Assembly: GCF_012911015.1 (NCBI RefSeq)
Contig: NZ_WVVV01000015.1
Location: 20,706-84,705, forward strand
Source of the DNA: Chelativorans sp. ZYF759
GTDB taxonomy: Bacteria; Pseudomonadota; Alphaproteobacteria; Rhizobiales; Rhizobiaceae
DNA length: 64,000 nt
Reading direction: 5' to 3'
The notes under the pieces were generated by a model, which did not search any database, was not told where the DNA came from, and saw only the letters and a program-made list of their open reading frames with translations. This document shows, one piece after another, positions 39,043 through 47,247 of this stretch (positions within the stretch are counted from its first letter, which is position 1; each line of letters starts with the position of its first letter). A program made the position numbers and the translations under genes.

Positions 39043-39633
39043 TCAGAGTCGGCAGCCGCGCAATTGCTGGGCATAGCTGTTGGCCATGTTCGCCGCGCGC
39101 CGTGCGGCGGCCTGCATGCCCGGATTGTTGCGCCACACCCCGCGGCGATACCCGGCATGGCCGCCATAATAGGAGAGATAGAGGTTGTAGGCGTCGTTCA
39201 GCGCGATGCCGTTCTGTTCGTGGCTGCGGCGGTGATACCAGCCCACGAAGTCCACGGCGTCCGAGAAACTCGTGCGCCGCGCGCCGCGATTGCCCGTCGC
39301 CCGGCGGTATTCGTCCCACGTCCCGTCCAGCGCCTGCGAATAACCATAGGCGGTCGAGGCCCGGGTCCAGGGGATGAAGCCCATCAGCTTGCGCCGTGGC
39401 GGACGCGCCCTTTGCTCGAAGCCCGACTCGATGCGGATCGTAGCCAGGAGAACATGGATCGGCACGCCGTATTTGCGCTCCGCCGCACGCGCCGCGCTAT
39501 GCCAGTTGCCAACCCAGCCATTGTTCTGGGCAAGCACCGCACAGACATTGTTGATCTGGCTGGGCTTGGTGGCACAGCCGGCAAGGGCGAGAAAAACCGC
39601 GCAGACAGCGATGACGCAATACGAGGAACGCAT
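39043..39633 (-). CDS. Lytic transglycosylase-like lipoprotein
   Basis: A 196-residue lipoprotein (signal peptide VCAVFLALAGC, lipidated cysteine at residue 20). The body is a small SLT-like lysozyme fold: VLLATIRIESGFEQRARP with the probable catalytic glutamate, then AYGYSQALDGTWDEYRRATG and DAYNLYLSYYGGHAGYRRG. These enzymes cut peptidoglycan glycan strands and leave anhydro ends. It could feed fragments to NagZ recycling. It converges on the preceding lipoprotein gene. Confidence 0.82.
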   Translation of the reverse strand: MRSSYCVIAVCAVFLALAGCATKPSQINNVCAVLAQNNGWVGNWHSAARAAERKYGVPIHVLLATIRIESGFEQRARPPRRKLMGFIPWTRASTAYGYSQALDGTWDEYRRATGNRGARRTSFSDAVDFVGWYHRRSHEQNGIALNDAYNLYLSYYGGHAGYRRGVWRNNPGMQAAARRAANMANSYAQQLRGCRL

Positions 39634-39702
39634 GCCTCGATCGATATCGCTAAAATCCTAAGGATTGACCAATCCCGACATTAACCATGTCGGCGCGCGG
39701 TT

Positions 39703-40449
39703 CTATCCCTGGAGCGCCTTTAGATACCGCCTTACCGTCCCCGCCATGCCATGTTCCAGCGCATCGGCGGCCAGCCCATGCCCGATCGAGACTTCCGCCA
39801 GCGTCGGTATCGCGCGCGCCAGCGCCGGCAGGTTTGCCACCGTCAGGTCATGGCCTGCATTGACCCCGAGCCCCATCGCCCTCGCCATCCCCGCCGTTTT
39901 CCCGAGCCTTTCCAGCTCCCTGGCGGCCTTTGCGGAATCATCGTGGCAAGCGCCATAGGGACCCGTATAGAGTTCCACCCGATCGGCGCCGGTGGCCTTG
40001 GCGGCCTCAAGCTGCTCCTCGGAGGCATCCGGATCGCAGAACAGCGAAATCCGCGCGCCGGTCTTCGTCAACCGCGCCACCTTCGCCTTCAGCATGTCGC
40101 GATGGGCAAGGAAGTCCCAGCCATGGTCCGAGGTCGGCTGCTCGGGATCGTCGGGCACCAGCGTGATCTGCTCGGGTTCGGCGGCTTCAGCCAGCGCCAG
40201 GAAGTCGTCCGTCGGATAGCCCTCGATGTTGAACTCGGCTTGCGGGAACTCGTCGTCGATGAGGGCGCGGATGTCGGGCAGGTCCGAAAAACGTGTATGC
40301 CGCTGGTCCGGTCGTGGGTGAACGGTGAGCCCGTGCGCCCCGGCCGCAAGAGCGATACGCCCCAGGACGGTCACGCTCGGCCATGGCAGGTCGCGACGGT
40401 TGCGCAAAAGCGCGACCGCGTTCAGATTGACTGAGAGTTGGGCGGGCAT
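39703..40449 (-). CDS. pdxJ: Pyridoxine 5'-phosphate synthase
   Basis: A 248-residue TIM-barrel enzyme that condenses 3-amino-2-oxopropyl phosphate with deoxyxylulose 5-phosphate in the DXP-dependent route to vitamin B6. Marks are [15 protein letters not shown] at the N terminus, [29 protein letters not shown] with its catalytic glutamate, and [16 protein letters not shown]. Length is normal. It stands alone on the minus strand and is divergent from the SpoIIAA-like gene. Confidence 0.95.
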   Translation of the reverse strand: MPAQLSVNLNAVALLRNRRDLPWPSVTVLGRIALAAGAHGLTVHPRPDQRHTRFSDLPDIRALIDDEFPQAEFNIEGYPTDDFLALAEAAEPEQITLVPDDPEQPTSDHGWDFLAHRDMLKAKVARLTKTGARISLFCDPDASEEQLEAAKATGADRVELYTGPYGACHDDSAKAARELERLGKTAGMARAMGLGVNAGHDLTVANLPALARAIPTLAEVSIGHGLAADALEHGMAGTVRRYLKALQG

Positions 40450-40570
40450 CCAGGTTCTGCCTTTCTCGCACGAATGTTGCCGGTTCTAGCGCCCGTCTCG
40501 TGGAACGAACAGGGTTTTCCCGTGTTCACGAGAGGGTTAGTCTTGGTCCACCGGCTCAAAGAGGATTCTC

Positions 40571-40975
40571 ATGTCGCTTCATCCGCTCGATCGCATCCCG
40601 GCCCTCCGCCGCATCGACACCGACCGCTCGGACGTCTTTGCCATCGAGGTTTCGGGCTATGTGACCTCGGCGGACGTGGAGAACCTCTATGGCCTGATGG
40701 AAGGCGCCTATGCGTTGCACGACCAGCTCGACCTTCTCGTGAGGCTGACCGACTTCGAGGGCGTCGACGCCCAGGGATTGTCGCGCGAGACGACCGAGGA
40801 GGTCCGTGAGCATGCCCGGGGCCATGTGCGTCGCTGCGCGACAATCGGTTCGACCGGCGACCTGTGGGACTCCCGCACCTTCCTGCGCCTGCCCTCCGAT
40901 GTGGATCACCGCGATTTCGCCCCTGAAGAGGAGGCGGACGCCTGGGCCTGGCTCGGCGCCGCCCCGACCGATTGA
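40571..40975 (+). CDS. SpoIIAA-like (STAS-related) protein
   Basis: A 134-residue cytoplasmic protein. The pattern FAIEVSGYVTSADVENLYGLME followed by LDLLVRLTDFEGVDAQGL matches the SpoIIAA-like family (PF11964), which shares the STAS fold with anti-sigma-antagonists, although no phosphorylatable serine loop can be identified with confidence. Function is unknown. The start follows GAGGA. It converges on the helicase gene with one base between stops. Confidence 0.8.
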   Translation: MSLHPLDRIPALRRIDTDRSDVFAIEVSGYVTSADVENLYGLMEGAYALHDQLDLLVRLTDFEGVDAQGLSRETTEEVREHARGHVRRCATIGSTGDLWDSRTFLRLPSDVDHRDFAPEEEADAWAWLGAAPTD

Positions 40976-40976
40976 C

Positions 40977-42104
40977 CTACCGCACCACCGTCAGCCGCTC
41001 CGCCGCGCGTGTGACCGCCGTGTAGAGCCAGCGCTGGCGCGTATCGCGGAAGGCATAGCTCTCGTCGAACAGCACCACCTCGTCCCATTGCGAGCCCTGT
41101 GCCTTGTGCACGGTCAGCGCGTAGCCGAAGTCGAAATCGTCATAGCGCTTCTTCTGCTGCCACGGAATGTCGGCGTCGGGATCCTCGAAGGCGGCTTTCA
41201 TCAGCTTGATCTTGGAGACGCCGCGATCGGGATCGTCCTCCTCGGGCGAGACCAGCAGATTGATGCCCGGCTTCACCGTCTCGCGCGAGGCCGTCATCAC
41301 CTTCCACAGCGAGCCGTTGAGCAGCCCCTTGGAAGGATCGTTTCGCAGGCAGACCAGCTTGTCCCCCGCCTGCGGCAGCATTCCGTCGAAACCCTTCAAT
41401 TCGCGCAGGCGCTGGTTGTAGCGCCGCCGCGTCCGGTTGGTCCCGACCAGCACCTGATCGGCCGACAGCACCAGCTCGCTGTTCACGTCCTCGCGCCCGA
41501 TCACCTGCGCGGTGCCGTAATCGCCCTTCATGAACTCGCGGCCCTCGCGCACGTCCTGCGCCAGGCGCAGGATCGGGTTGTCGCGGGCCTGGCGATGGAT
41601 CTCGGTCAGCAGATGGTCCGGCTCGTGCTCGGTGAAGAAGCCGCCGCCCGAGATCGGCGGCAGCTGCGCTGGATCGCCCAGCACCAGGATCGGCGTGCCG
41701 AAGCTCAGGAGATCGCGACCCAACGCCTCGTCCACCATCGAACACTCGTCCACGACAACCAGCTTGGCCTTGGCGATGGGGCTCTGCCGGTTGAGCGAGA
41801 AGGTGGGCGAGACGGAGGTCTTGCCCGTCATCTCGTCCTCGATCGCCTCCTCGCCGCGCGGGCGATAGATCAGCGAGTGGATCGTGCGCGCATTGGTGGC
41901 GCCGCGCGCCCGCAGCACCTGTGCCGCCTTGCCGGTAAAGGCGGCGAATTGCACATGCCCGTCTATGTCTTCCGCGAAATGGCGCGCCAGCGTGGTCTTG
42001 CCCGTGCCGGCATACCCGAACAGCCGAAAGAGCTGCCGGTCGGGAGCCTTGAGCCATCGCGCGACGGCCTTGAGCGCTTCGTCCTGTTGCGGCGAGAATT
42101 TCAT
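40977..42104 (-). CDS. RecD-like ATP-dependent DNA helicase (AAA_30 / UvrD-C2)
   Basis: A 375-residue superfamily 1 helicase without the RecD N-terminal region. Walker A is FGYAGTGKTTLA near residue 31, Walker B is LVVVDECSMVDE, the Q-like motif is ILVLGDPAQLPPI, and the C-terminal motif VI region is TVHKAQGSQWDEVVLFDE. Short stand-alone RecD2-like helicases of this sort are common in alphaproteobacteria and are thought to act in DNA repair or recombination. No RecB or RecC partner is in the window. Confidence 0.9.
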   Translation of the reverse strand: MKFSPQQDEALKAVARWLKAPDRQLFRLFGYAGTGKTTLARHFAEDIDGHVQFAAFTGKAAQVLRARGATNARTIHSLIYRPRGEEAIEDEMTGKTSVSPTFSLNRQSPIAKAKLVVVDECSMVDEALGRDLLSFGTPILVLGDPAQLPPISGGGFFTEHEPDHLLTEIHRQARDNPILRLAQDVREGREFMKGDYGTAQVIGREDVNSELVLSADQVLVGTNRTRRRYNQRLRELKGFDGMLPQAGDKLVCLRNDPSKGLLNGSLWKVMTASRETVKPGINLLVSPEEDDPDRGVSKIKLMKAAFEDPDADIPWQQKKRYDDFDFGYALTVHKAQGSQWDEVVLFDESYAFRDTRQRWLYTAVTRAAERLTVVR

Positions 42105-42279
42105 CGCGTTTCAGTGACGGATTCTCCGCTGGGGGGCAAGCCCGCCTCTGAGCGTTCCGCAGGGGCCCCACCGGCGGCAGCTCGACCGCCACTGCTTCGG
42201 CTCATCGAAATGCGCGCGCGACCTTGACCGCGCCCTCGCACATGCGGCACGGGAAGGCTGATAACCGGACGGCGAGCCA

Positions 42280-42939
42280 TTGGACAACGACCACCTCGAC
42301 AAGCTGCGTCGGCAGCATCGCAAATGGCTGCGCCGGCGCGGCCTCCTGGACCGGCCCTGGTTGATCTTCGGCTCGGCACCCGATCCCACCCTGCCGATGG
42401 AACTTGCCCAACGCTGTGCGCGCATCGACATCAACAATGCGGGCCGCACCGCGGATGCGTTGGGGCTCGGCGCCGCCGATCTGACGATCCGCACCGAAGC
42501 GAAGCCGTGGGCGGAGCATCCCGATCTGCGCACGCGGGCAATGCTGTGGGTACATCCAGGCTCGCTGCTGCGCATGCGCTGGCACATCTTTCGCAAGACC
42601 AAGGCCAGGGTCGGCGCCCTGCGCCGCTGGAGCCGCGAGGAGCGCGAGGCCATCGTCGACGAAATCGTCGGCAAACCGCTCGGTGGCGTCGGCGACCTGG
42701 GAAAGGCGACGACCGGCGTCGCGGCGGTCTGTTACGGCCTGTTCGTGGGCGTTCCCGAAATCTACATATGCGGGTTCTCCATCTCCTCCGGCCACTCCTA
42801 TGATGAGCGCAACCGGGCCCGCAAGCAGATCGAGGAGGACCTGTTCGCCTTCGAGCAGCTGCGCGCGCGCCCGCATCTCTGGACAACGGAGCAAGCGCTT
42901 TCCGAGCAGGTGGGCCTGCGCCTTTACGGCCGGGATTGA
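42280..42939 (+). CDS. Unrecognised protein, possibly glycosyltransferase-like (GT29/DUF115-like start)
   Basis: A 219-residue protein. The start PWLIFGSAPDPTLP, then IDINNAGRTADALGLGAADLTIRTE, resembles the nucleotide-sugar-binding pattern 'GSxP ... INNA ... DLxIR' of sialyltransferase-like GT29 and DUF115 proteins; the middle is basic (RMRWHIFRKTKARV) and VGVPEIYICGFSISSGHSYD ends the fold. This assignment is weak. It starts with TTG at 42280 with a poor ribosome-binding site. A TylF-like methyltransferase gene follows after about 70 bases, so a joint role in glycan or small-molecule modification is possible. Confidence 0.5.
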   Translation: MDNDHLDKLRRQHRKWLRRRGLLDRPWLIFGSAPDPTLPMELAQRCARIDINNAGRTADALGLGAADLTIRTEAKPWAEHPDLRTRAMLWVHPGSLLRMRWHIFRKTKARVGALRRWSREEREAIVDEIVGKPLGGVGDLGKATTGVAAVCYGLFVGVPEIYICGFSISSGHSYDERNRARKQIEEDLFAFEQLRARPHLWTTEQALSEQVGLRLYGRD

Positions 42940-43007
42940 CGGGCCGCTGGCTTGCACGCGCCGCCGCCGGACGCTATGGCCGCCCTTGGAACCATGAAGG
43001 TAGTTCG

Positions 43008-43748
43008 ATGAAGCTCAGGCACGCATTTCAGGCCGTCTTCGGATCGCGCAGGCGCCGCGACAGCGCCTGGTACGAAATCGCCGCTGCCCAGGGGGAGCGC
43101 CACGGTTTCCACGTCTACTCGCCCCACATGGTCTGGAAGGACCAGCCCTTCTTCCGCAAGGGCCGCGAGAAGGCGGCGGGCGTCAAGGGCATCCCCGATC
43201 CGCGCTCCTTCGTGCTGCAGAGCTGCATCAGGTCACTCGCGAATGTCGAGGGCGATGTGGCGGAATGCGGCGTGCGGCAGGGCCGCTCCGCCCTCTTCAT
43301 GCTGGCAGCCGACGAGCGGCCGCGTACCTATCATCTTTTCGATTCCTTCGCCGGACTGTCGAGCCCGGGCGAGCTCGACCGCCGCCCGGACGGCACGCTC
43401 GGCTGGAAGGAAGGTGATCTTTCGACCGACGAAGCGCTGGCCCGCGGCAACCTCGCCGCCTTCGACAATGTCTCCTTCCATGTCGGCTGGATTCCCGACA
43501 CTTTCCCGGCCATTGCGGATCGCCGTTTCGCGCTCGTCCATGTCGATGTCGATCTCTACGAGCCGACGCGCGATGCCCTCGCCTTCTTCTTCGAACGTCT
43601 CCAGCCGCACGGCATGATCGTTTGTGATGATTATGGCTCGGCCCGCTGCCCCGGCGCCCGGCGCGCCTTCGACGAGTTCTTCGCCGACCGGCCGGAGGGC
43701 ATCATCGAGTTGCCGACGGGCCAGGCCCTGGTCACCAGGCGCGCCTGA
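43008..43748 (+). CDS. TylF/MycF family O-methyltransferase
   Basis: A 246-residue SAM-dependent methyltransferase of the macrocin O-methyltransferase family. Marks are GDVAECGVRQGRSALFML (SAM loop), YHLFDSFAGLSSPGE, VHVDVDLYEPTRDALAFF with the metal-binding aspartates, and MIVCDDYGSARCPGARRA. Members methylate sugar hydroxyls in antibiotics and bacterial glycans. ATG 43008 is chosen because the 24-residue upstream extension (RWLARAAAGRYGRPWN) lacks family similarity. Probably co-transcribed with the preceding unrecognised gene. Confidence 0.85.
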   Translation: MKLRHAFQAVFGSRRRRDSAWYEIAAAQGERHGFHVYSPHMVWKDQPFFRKGREKAAGVKGIPDPRSFVLQSCIRSLANVEGDVAECGVRQGRSALFMLAADERPRTYHLFDSFAGLSSPGELDRRPDGTLGWKEGDLSTDEALARGNLAAFDNVSFHVGWIPDTFPAIADRRFALVHVDVDLYEPTRDALAFFFERLQPHGMIVCDDYGSARCPGARRAFDEFFADRPEGIIELPTGQALVTRRA

Positions 43749-43752
43749 AGCA

Positions 43753-44349
43753 TCACCTCAGCATCGGCCACAGGCTTGCTGCCAGCAATAGCCCCATGGC
43801 GATGTTGAACCATTTGAGGCGAACCGGGTCGGCGAGAAAGCCGCGCATCGCGGTGCCGAAGCCAGCCCAGATGGACACGCTCGGGAAATTGACCAGCGTG
43901 AAGGCAATCGAGACGAGAAGCACCGAGACGACGGGCGCCTGCGGGCTGGTGTAGATCGCCATCGCGGTGACCGCCATCATCCAGGCCTTCGGGTTGACCC
44001 ATTGAAAGGCGGCTGCCTCGAGGAAGGTCATCGGACGACCGTCCTTGCCCTCCTTGGTGTCGAGCGACCGCGACATGGCGATCCGCCAGGCGAGATAGAG
44101 CAGATACGCCCCGCCGGCGATCTTGAGCACCAGATGCAGGGTAGGAAACGCCGCCAGGAGCGCGCCCAGGCCGAAGCCCACCGCCAGAAGCAGCGAGGCG
44201 AACCCGCCCGCAATGCCGAACATATGCGGGACGGTGCGGCGGAAACCGAAATTCACCCCCGATGCCAGCAACATGAAATTGTTCGGCCCCGGCGTGACCG
44301 AGGAGACGAAGGCGAAGGCGACCAGCGCTGCGAAAATGTCGGCGGACAT
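43753..44349 (-). CDS. LysE/RhtB family amino-acid exporter
   Basis: A 198-residue inner-membrane protein with about six transmembrane helices. The family signature near the N terminus is FVSSVTPGPNNFMLLASGVNFGF, and AFQWVNPKAWMMAVTA follows in the middle. Members export lysine, homoserine, threonine or related amino acids; the substrate cannot be set from the sequence. ATG 44349 starts the conserved part; a 61-residue open extension is not coding. It is unlinked to the convergent methyltransferase except by position. Confidence 0.9.
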   Translation of the reverse strand: MSADIFAALVAFAFVSSVTPGPNNFMLLASGVNFGFRRTVPHMFGIAGGFASLLLAVGFGLGALLAAFPTLHLVLKIAGGAYLLYLAWRIAMSRSLDTKEGKDGRPMTFLEAAAFQWVNPKAWMMAVTAMAIYTSPQAPVVSVLLVSIAFTLVNFPSVSIWAGFGTAMRGFLADPVRLKWFNIAMGLLLAASLWPMLR

Positions 44350-44473
44350 GGGGTGGTCCTGTTGAGGTCGATAATCATGACCTGTTTGTCGGCACGGATG
44401 ATCGACCAGCCCGGCCGAAGGGCTGGCCCAGGCAAGAGACGGCTCTGCGGATGAGACTGCGCGGGAAGGTGGC

Positions 44474-45046
44474 CTACATGCCTTCCGGGCCGCGATTGAG
44501 CGCGGCCACGCCCGTCCGGCACACCTCGACAAGCCCGAGAGGCTTCATGATCGCGATGAACTGCTCGATTTTGGAGACACGGCCGGTCAGTTCGAAGACA
44601 AAATGCCCGGTATTGGCATCGATCACATTGGCGCGAAAGGCTTCCGCCAGCCGCAATGCCTCGACGCGGGCATCGCCCGTGCCCGCCACTTTGACCAGCG
44701 CCAGTTCGCGCTCGAGCGGTCGGTCATGGCCGTATTCCGCGGCCGCGATCGTCATGTCGACCACCCGGTGAACCGGCACGATCCGCTCCAGCTGGTGGCG
44801 GATCTGGTCGAGCACTTGCGGGGTCGCGCTTGTGACGATGGTGATGCGCGAGAGATGCTTCTCGTGCTCGGTCTCCGAGACCGTCAGGCTGTCGATATTG
44901 TAGCCGCGGCCCGAAAACAGCCCGATCACCCGCGCCAGCACGCCCGGCTCGTTGTCGACCAGCACCGACAATGTGTGCTTCTCGGGTTTCGCCACCTCCT
45001 TGGAGATGAAATAGGCGGATCCGGTGGGCTGGAGTTGGGCGTTCAT
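44474..45046 (-). CDS. ilvN: Acetolactate synthase small (regulatory) subunit
   Basis: A 190-residue regulatory subunit. The N-terminal ACT domain starts THTLSVLV-like at KHTLSVLVDNEPGVLARVIGLFSGRGYNIDSL in the full protein, where valine binds and causes feedback inhibition, and a second small domain ends IKPLGLVEVCRTGVAALNRG-like. It activates the catalytic subunit IlvB. It follows ilvB by 69 bases on the same strand, giving an ilvB-ilvN operon. Length and sequence are those of the long-type small subunit (IlvH-like). Confidence 0.95.
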   Translation of the reverse strand: MNAQLQPTGSAYFISKEVAKPEKHTLSVLVDNEPGVLARVIGLFSGRGYNIDSLTVSETEHEKHLSRITIVTSATPQVLDQIRHQLERIVPVHRVVDMTIAAAEYGHDRPLERELALVKVAGTGDARVEALRLAEAFRANVIDANTGHFVFELTGRVSKIEQFIAIMKPLGLVEVCRTGVAALNRGPEGM

Positions 45047-45115
45047 GGGTGAATCACTTCTCGAAAATGTTGCGATAAGGTCCTGGCTGTCCTGCTTGAT
45101 TTCCTGGCTGGACAG

Positions 45116-46903
45116 CTACACCAGCGCCCTGCCCTTGGCGTCGATGGCATTGGCCACCGCCTCGTCCGACGCCTCGTCCGGCAGGAGCATCTCGTTGTGG
45201 GCCTTGCCCGACGGGATCATGGGGAAGCAGTTGGCGAGCGCGGCAACGCGGCAGTCGAAAAGGACCGGCTTGTCGACCTCGAGCATCTCGCGGATCGCAT
45301 CGTCCAGGTCCCCAGGCTTGTCGCAGCGAATGCCGTGGCAGCCATAGGCCTGCGCCATGAGCACGAAATCGGGCATCGCCTCCGTATAGGAATGCGAAAG
45401 CCGGTTGCCGTGCAGCAATTGCTGCCACTGGCGCACCATGCCCATATGCTGGTTGTTGAGGATGAATATCTTGATCGGCGCCTCGTATTGCACCGCCGTC
45501 GACATCTCCTGCATGGTCATCTGGACGGACGCATCGCCCGCAATGTCGATCACCAGCGCGTCGGGATGGGCGATCTGCACGCCAAGCGCGGCTGGCAGCC
45601 CGTAACCCATGGTGCCGAGCCCGCCGCTCGTCATCCAGCGGTTCGGCTCTTCGAAACCGAAATGCTGGGCCGCCCACATCTGGTGCTGGCCGACCTCGGT
45701 CGTCACGAAGGTCTTGCGGTGCTTGGTCAGCTCATAGAGCCGCTGGACGGCATATTGCGGCATGATGACGTCGTCATTGGGCTTGTAGGCCAGCGAGTCG
45801 CGGGCACGCCACTTCTCGATCTGCTCCCACCAGGGCGCGAGCGCCTTCTTGTCGGCCTTGACCGTGGCGCGCCACAGCCGGACCATGTCCTCCAGCACCC
45901 GGCCGACATCGCCCAGGATCGGCACGTCGACATGAACGTTCTTGTTGATCGAGGACGGGTCGATGTCGATGTGGATCTTGCGCGAATGCGGGGAGAAGGC
46001 GTCGAGCCTGCCGGTGATGCGGTCGTCGAAGCGCGCCCCGATGCACACCATGACGTCGCAATCATGCATGACCATGTTGGCTTCGTAGGTGCCGTGCATG
46101 CCCAGCATCCCGAGCCAGGCCGCGCCGGAAGCCGGGTAGGCGCCCAGCCCCATCAGCGTGGAGGTGATGGGGAAGCCTGTCAGTTCGACTAGGTCGCGCA
46201 GCAGATGGCTGGCCTCGGGACCCGAATTGATGACGCCGCCGCCCGAATAGATCACCGGCTTGCGTGCCTGCGCCATCAGCGCCACCGCAGCCTTGATCTG
46301 CTCCAGGTCGCCCTGGATCTTCGGCTGGTAGCTGGTGCGGGGCGCCGTCTGCGGCGGCGTGTACATGCCGATCGCGAACTGGATGTCCTTGGGAATGTCG
46401 ACGACGACGGGTCCCGGGCGCCCCGTCGTGGCGATGTGAAACGCCTCGTGCAGCACCGCGGCCAGCTGGTTGACATCCTTGACCAGCCAGTTGTGCTTGG
46501 TGCAGGGGCGCGTGATGCCCACCGTATCGCACTCCTGGAAGGCGTCGGAACCGATCAGCGCCGTGGGCACCTGGCCGGTGATGCAGACCAGCGGGATCGA
46601 ATCCATCAGCGCATCCTGGAGCGCGGTCACCGCATTGGTGGCGCCGGGGCCCGAGGTCACCAGCATGACGCCGGCCTTGCCGGTCGAGCGCGCATAGCCC
46701 TCGGCCGCGTGGCCGGCCCCCTGCTCGTGGCGCACGAGAATATGCTCGACATCCTCCTGCTGGAAAATCTCGTCATAGATGGGAAGCACCGCACCGCCGG
46801 GGTAGCCGAAGATGTGGCGGACGCCGTTGTCCTTCAGCGCCTGGACCACCATCTCGGCTCCAGACATCTCGCGTCGTCCGGTCTCGCTCTTCCCGCTGTT
46901 CAT
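45116..46903 (-). CDS. ilvB: Acetolactate synthase large (catalytic) subunit
   Basis: A 595-residue thiamine-diphosphate enzyme that makes acetolactate or acetohydroxybutyrate. The catalytic glutamate is in VRHEQGAGHAAEGYARS, FAD-binding segments occur in the middle domain, and the ThDP-Mg site is GDASVQMTMQEMSTAVQ with the following NN. ATG 46903 gives the family length; the longer frame to 47176 crosses the leader and attenuator. Expression is controlled by the leader peptide and terminator upstream. With ilvN and ilvC it serves valine, leucine and isoleucine synthesis. Confidence 0.96.
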   Translation of the reverse strand: MNSGKSETGRREMSGAEMVVQALKDNGVRHIFGYPGGAVLPIYDEIFQQEDVEHILVRHEQGAGHAAEGYARSTGKAGVMLVTSGPGATNAVTALQDALMDSIPLVCITGQVPTALIGSDAFQECDTVGITRPCTKHNWLVKDVNQLAAVLHEAFHIATTGRPGPVVVDIPKDIQFAIGMYTPPQTAPRTSYQPKIQGDLEQIKAAVALMAQARKPVIYSGGGVINSGPEASHLLRDLVELTGFPITSTLMGLGAYPASGAAWLGMLGMHGTYEANMVMHDCDVMVCIGARFDDRITGRLDAFSPHSRKIHIDIDPSSINKNVHVDVPILGDVGRVLEDMVRLWRATVKADKKALAPWWEQIEKWRARDSLAYKPNDDVIMPQYAVQRLYELTKHRKTFVTTEVGQHQMWAAQHFGFEEPNRWMTSGGLGTMGYGLPAALGVQIAHPDALVIDIAGDASVQMTMQEMSTAVQYEAPIKIFILNNQHMGMVRQWQQLLHGNRLSHSYTEAMPDFVLMAQAYGCHGIRCDKPGDLDDAIREMLEVDKPVLFDCRVAALANCFPMIPSGKAHNEMLLPDEASDEAVANAIDAKGRALV

Positions 46904-46964
46904 CGGTCTCTTCCCGTCTTTCCTGCGCCTGCGGCGTTTTGATGCGTAATTCTGGTTCGGGCAA

Positions 46965-46988
46965 CAAAAAAGGCCCCCGAAGGAGCCT
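46965..46988 (-). terminator. ilvB attenuator terminator
   Basis: On the minus strand AGGCTCC TTCG GGGGCCT is a hairpin with a C(TTCG)G tetraloop, one mismatch in the stem, and a T6 run right after. It lies between the leader peptide and ilvB, about 60 bases before the ilvB start, so it would end transcription unless the leader ribosome stalls. Confidence 0.85.
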
Positions 46989-46996
46989 GCTTTTTC

Positions 46997-47044
46997 GCGC
47001 ATGGGGAGCTGTCGCCGGGCGGCTACGCCGCCTTGCCCATGCGC
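46997..47044 (-). promoter_or_regulatory. Leader-region stems of the ilvB attenuator
   Basis: A 9-base stem GCGCATGGG (47036-47044 as read on minus, paired with 46997-47005) encloses a GGCGGC TAC GCCGCC hairpin (47018-47032). It overlaps the end of the leader ORF and could pause polymerase or rearrange when the ribosome stalls at the Ile-Ile-Leu-Val-Val codons. The exact antiterminator pairing is not resolved. Confidence 0.6.
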
Positions 47045-47076
47045 TTTCCTACTACGAGAATGATGGTCTTGCTCAT
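47023..47076 (-). CDS. ilvB leader peptide (17 residues, attenuation)
   Basis: Reads MSKTIILVVGKRMGKAA and stops at TAG. Five consecutive branched-chain codons (Ile-Ile-Leu-Val-Val at residues 5-9) are the sensor: shortage of charged tRNA would stall the ribosome there and disrupt the downstream terminator. There is no ribosome-binding site before the ATG. A promoter -10 box ends 8 bases upstream, so the mRNA probably begins at or next to the ATG (leaderless), as known for the trp leader of rhizobia. Confidence 0.88.
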   Translation of the reverse strand: MSKTIILVVGKRMGKAA

Positions 47077-47084
47077 GGCGCGGC

Positions 47085-47113
47085 AACTTAAGTGTCCGCG
47101 TGCCGCTCGTCAA
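47085..47113 (-). promoter_or_regulatory. Probable promoter of the ilvB-ilvN operon
   Basis: TTGACG at 47108-47113 and TAAGTT at 47085-47090 on the minus strand, with a 17-base spacer. Transcription would begin within about 0-3 bases of the leader-peptide ATG at 47076. Confidence 0.65.
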
Positions 47114-47247
47114 CGTTCTTTTGTGCCTGCGCGAAACCCGGTGTTTGCCGCAATCGCTTAACCTGTCCTCAACCACATCTTCGAACGACCGTTTAACCCC
47201 ATCCCGTTAGGCTTCGGGTTTCGGGGGGGACGTGAAGGGGACAGTGC

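Noticed and set aside
45047..45115. Small inverted repeats in the ilvB-ilvN gap as a terminator
   Set aside because: The repeats (TCCTGGCTG copies) give only weak, non-GC-closed stems with no T-run, and the genes form one operon.
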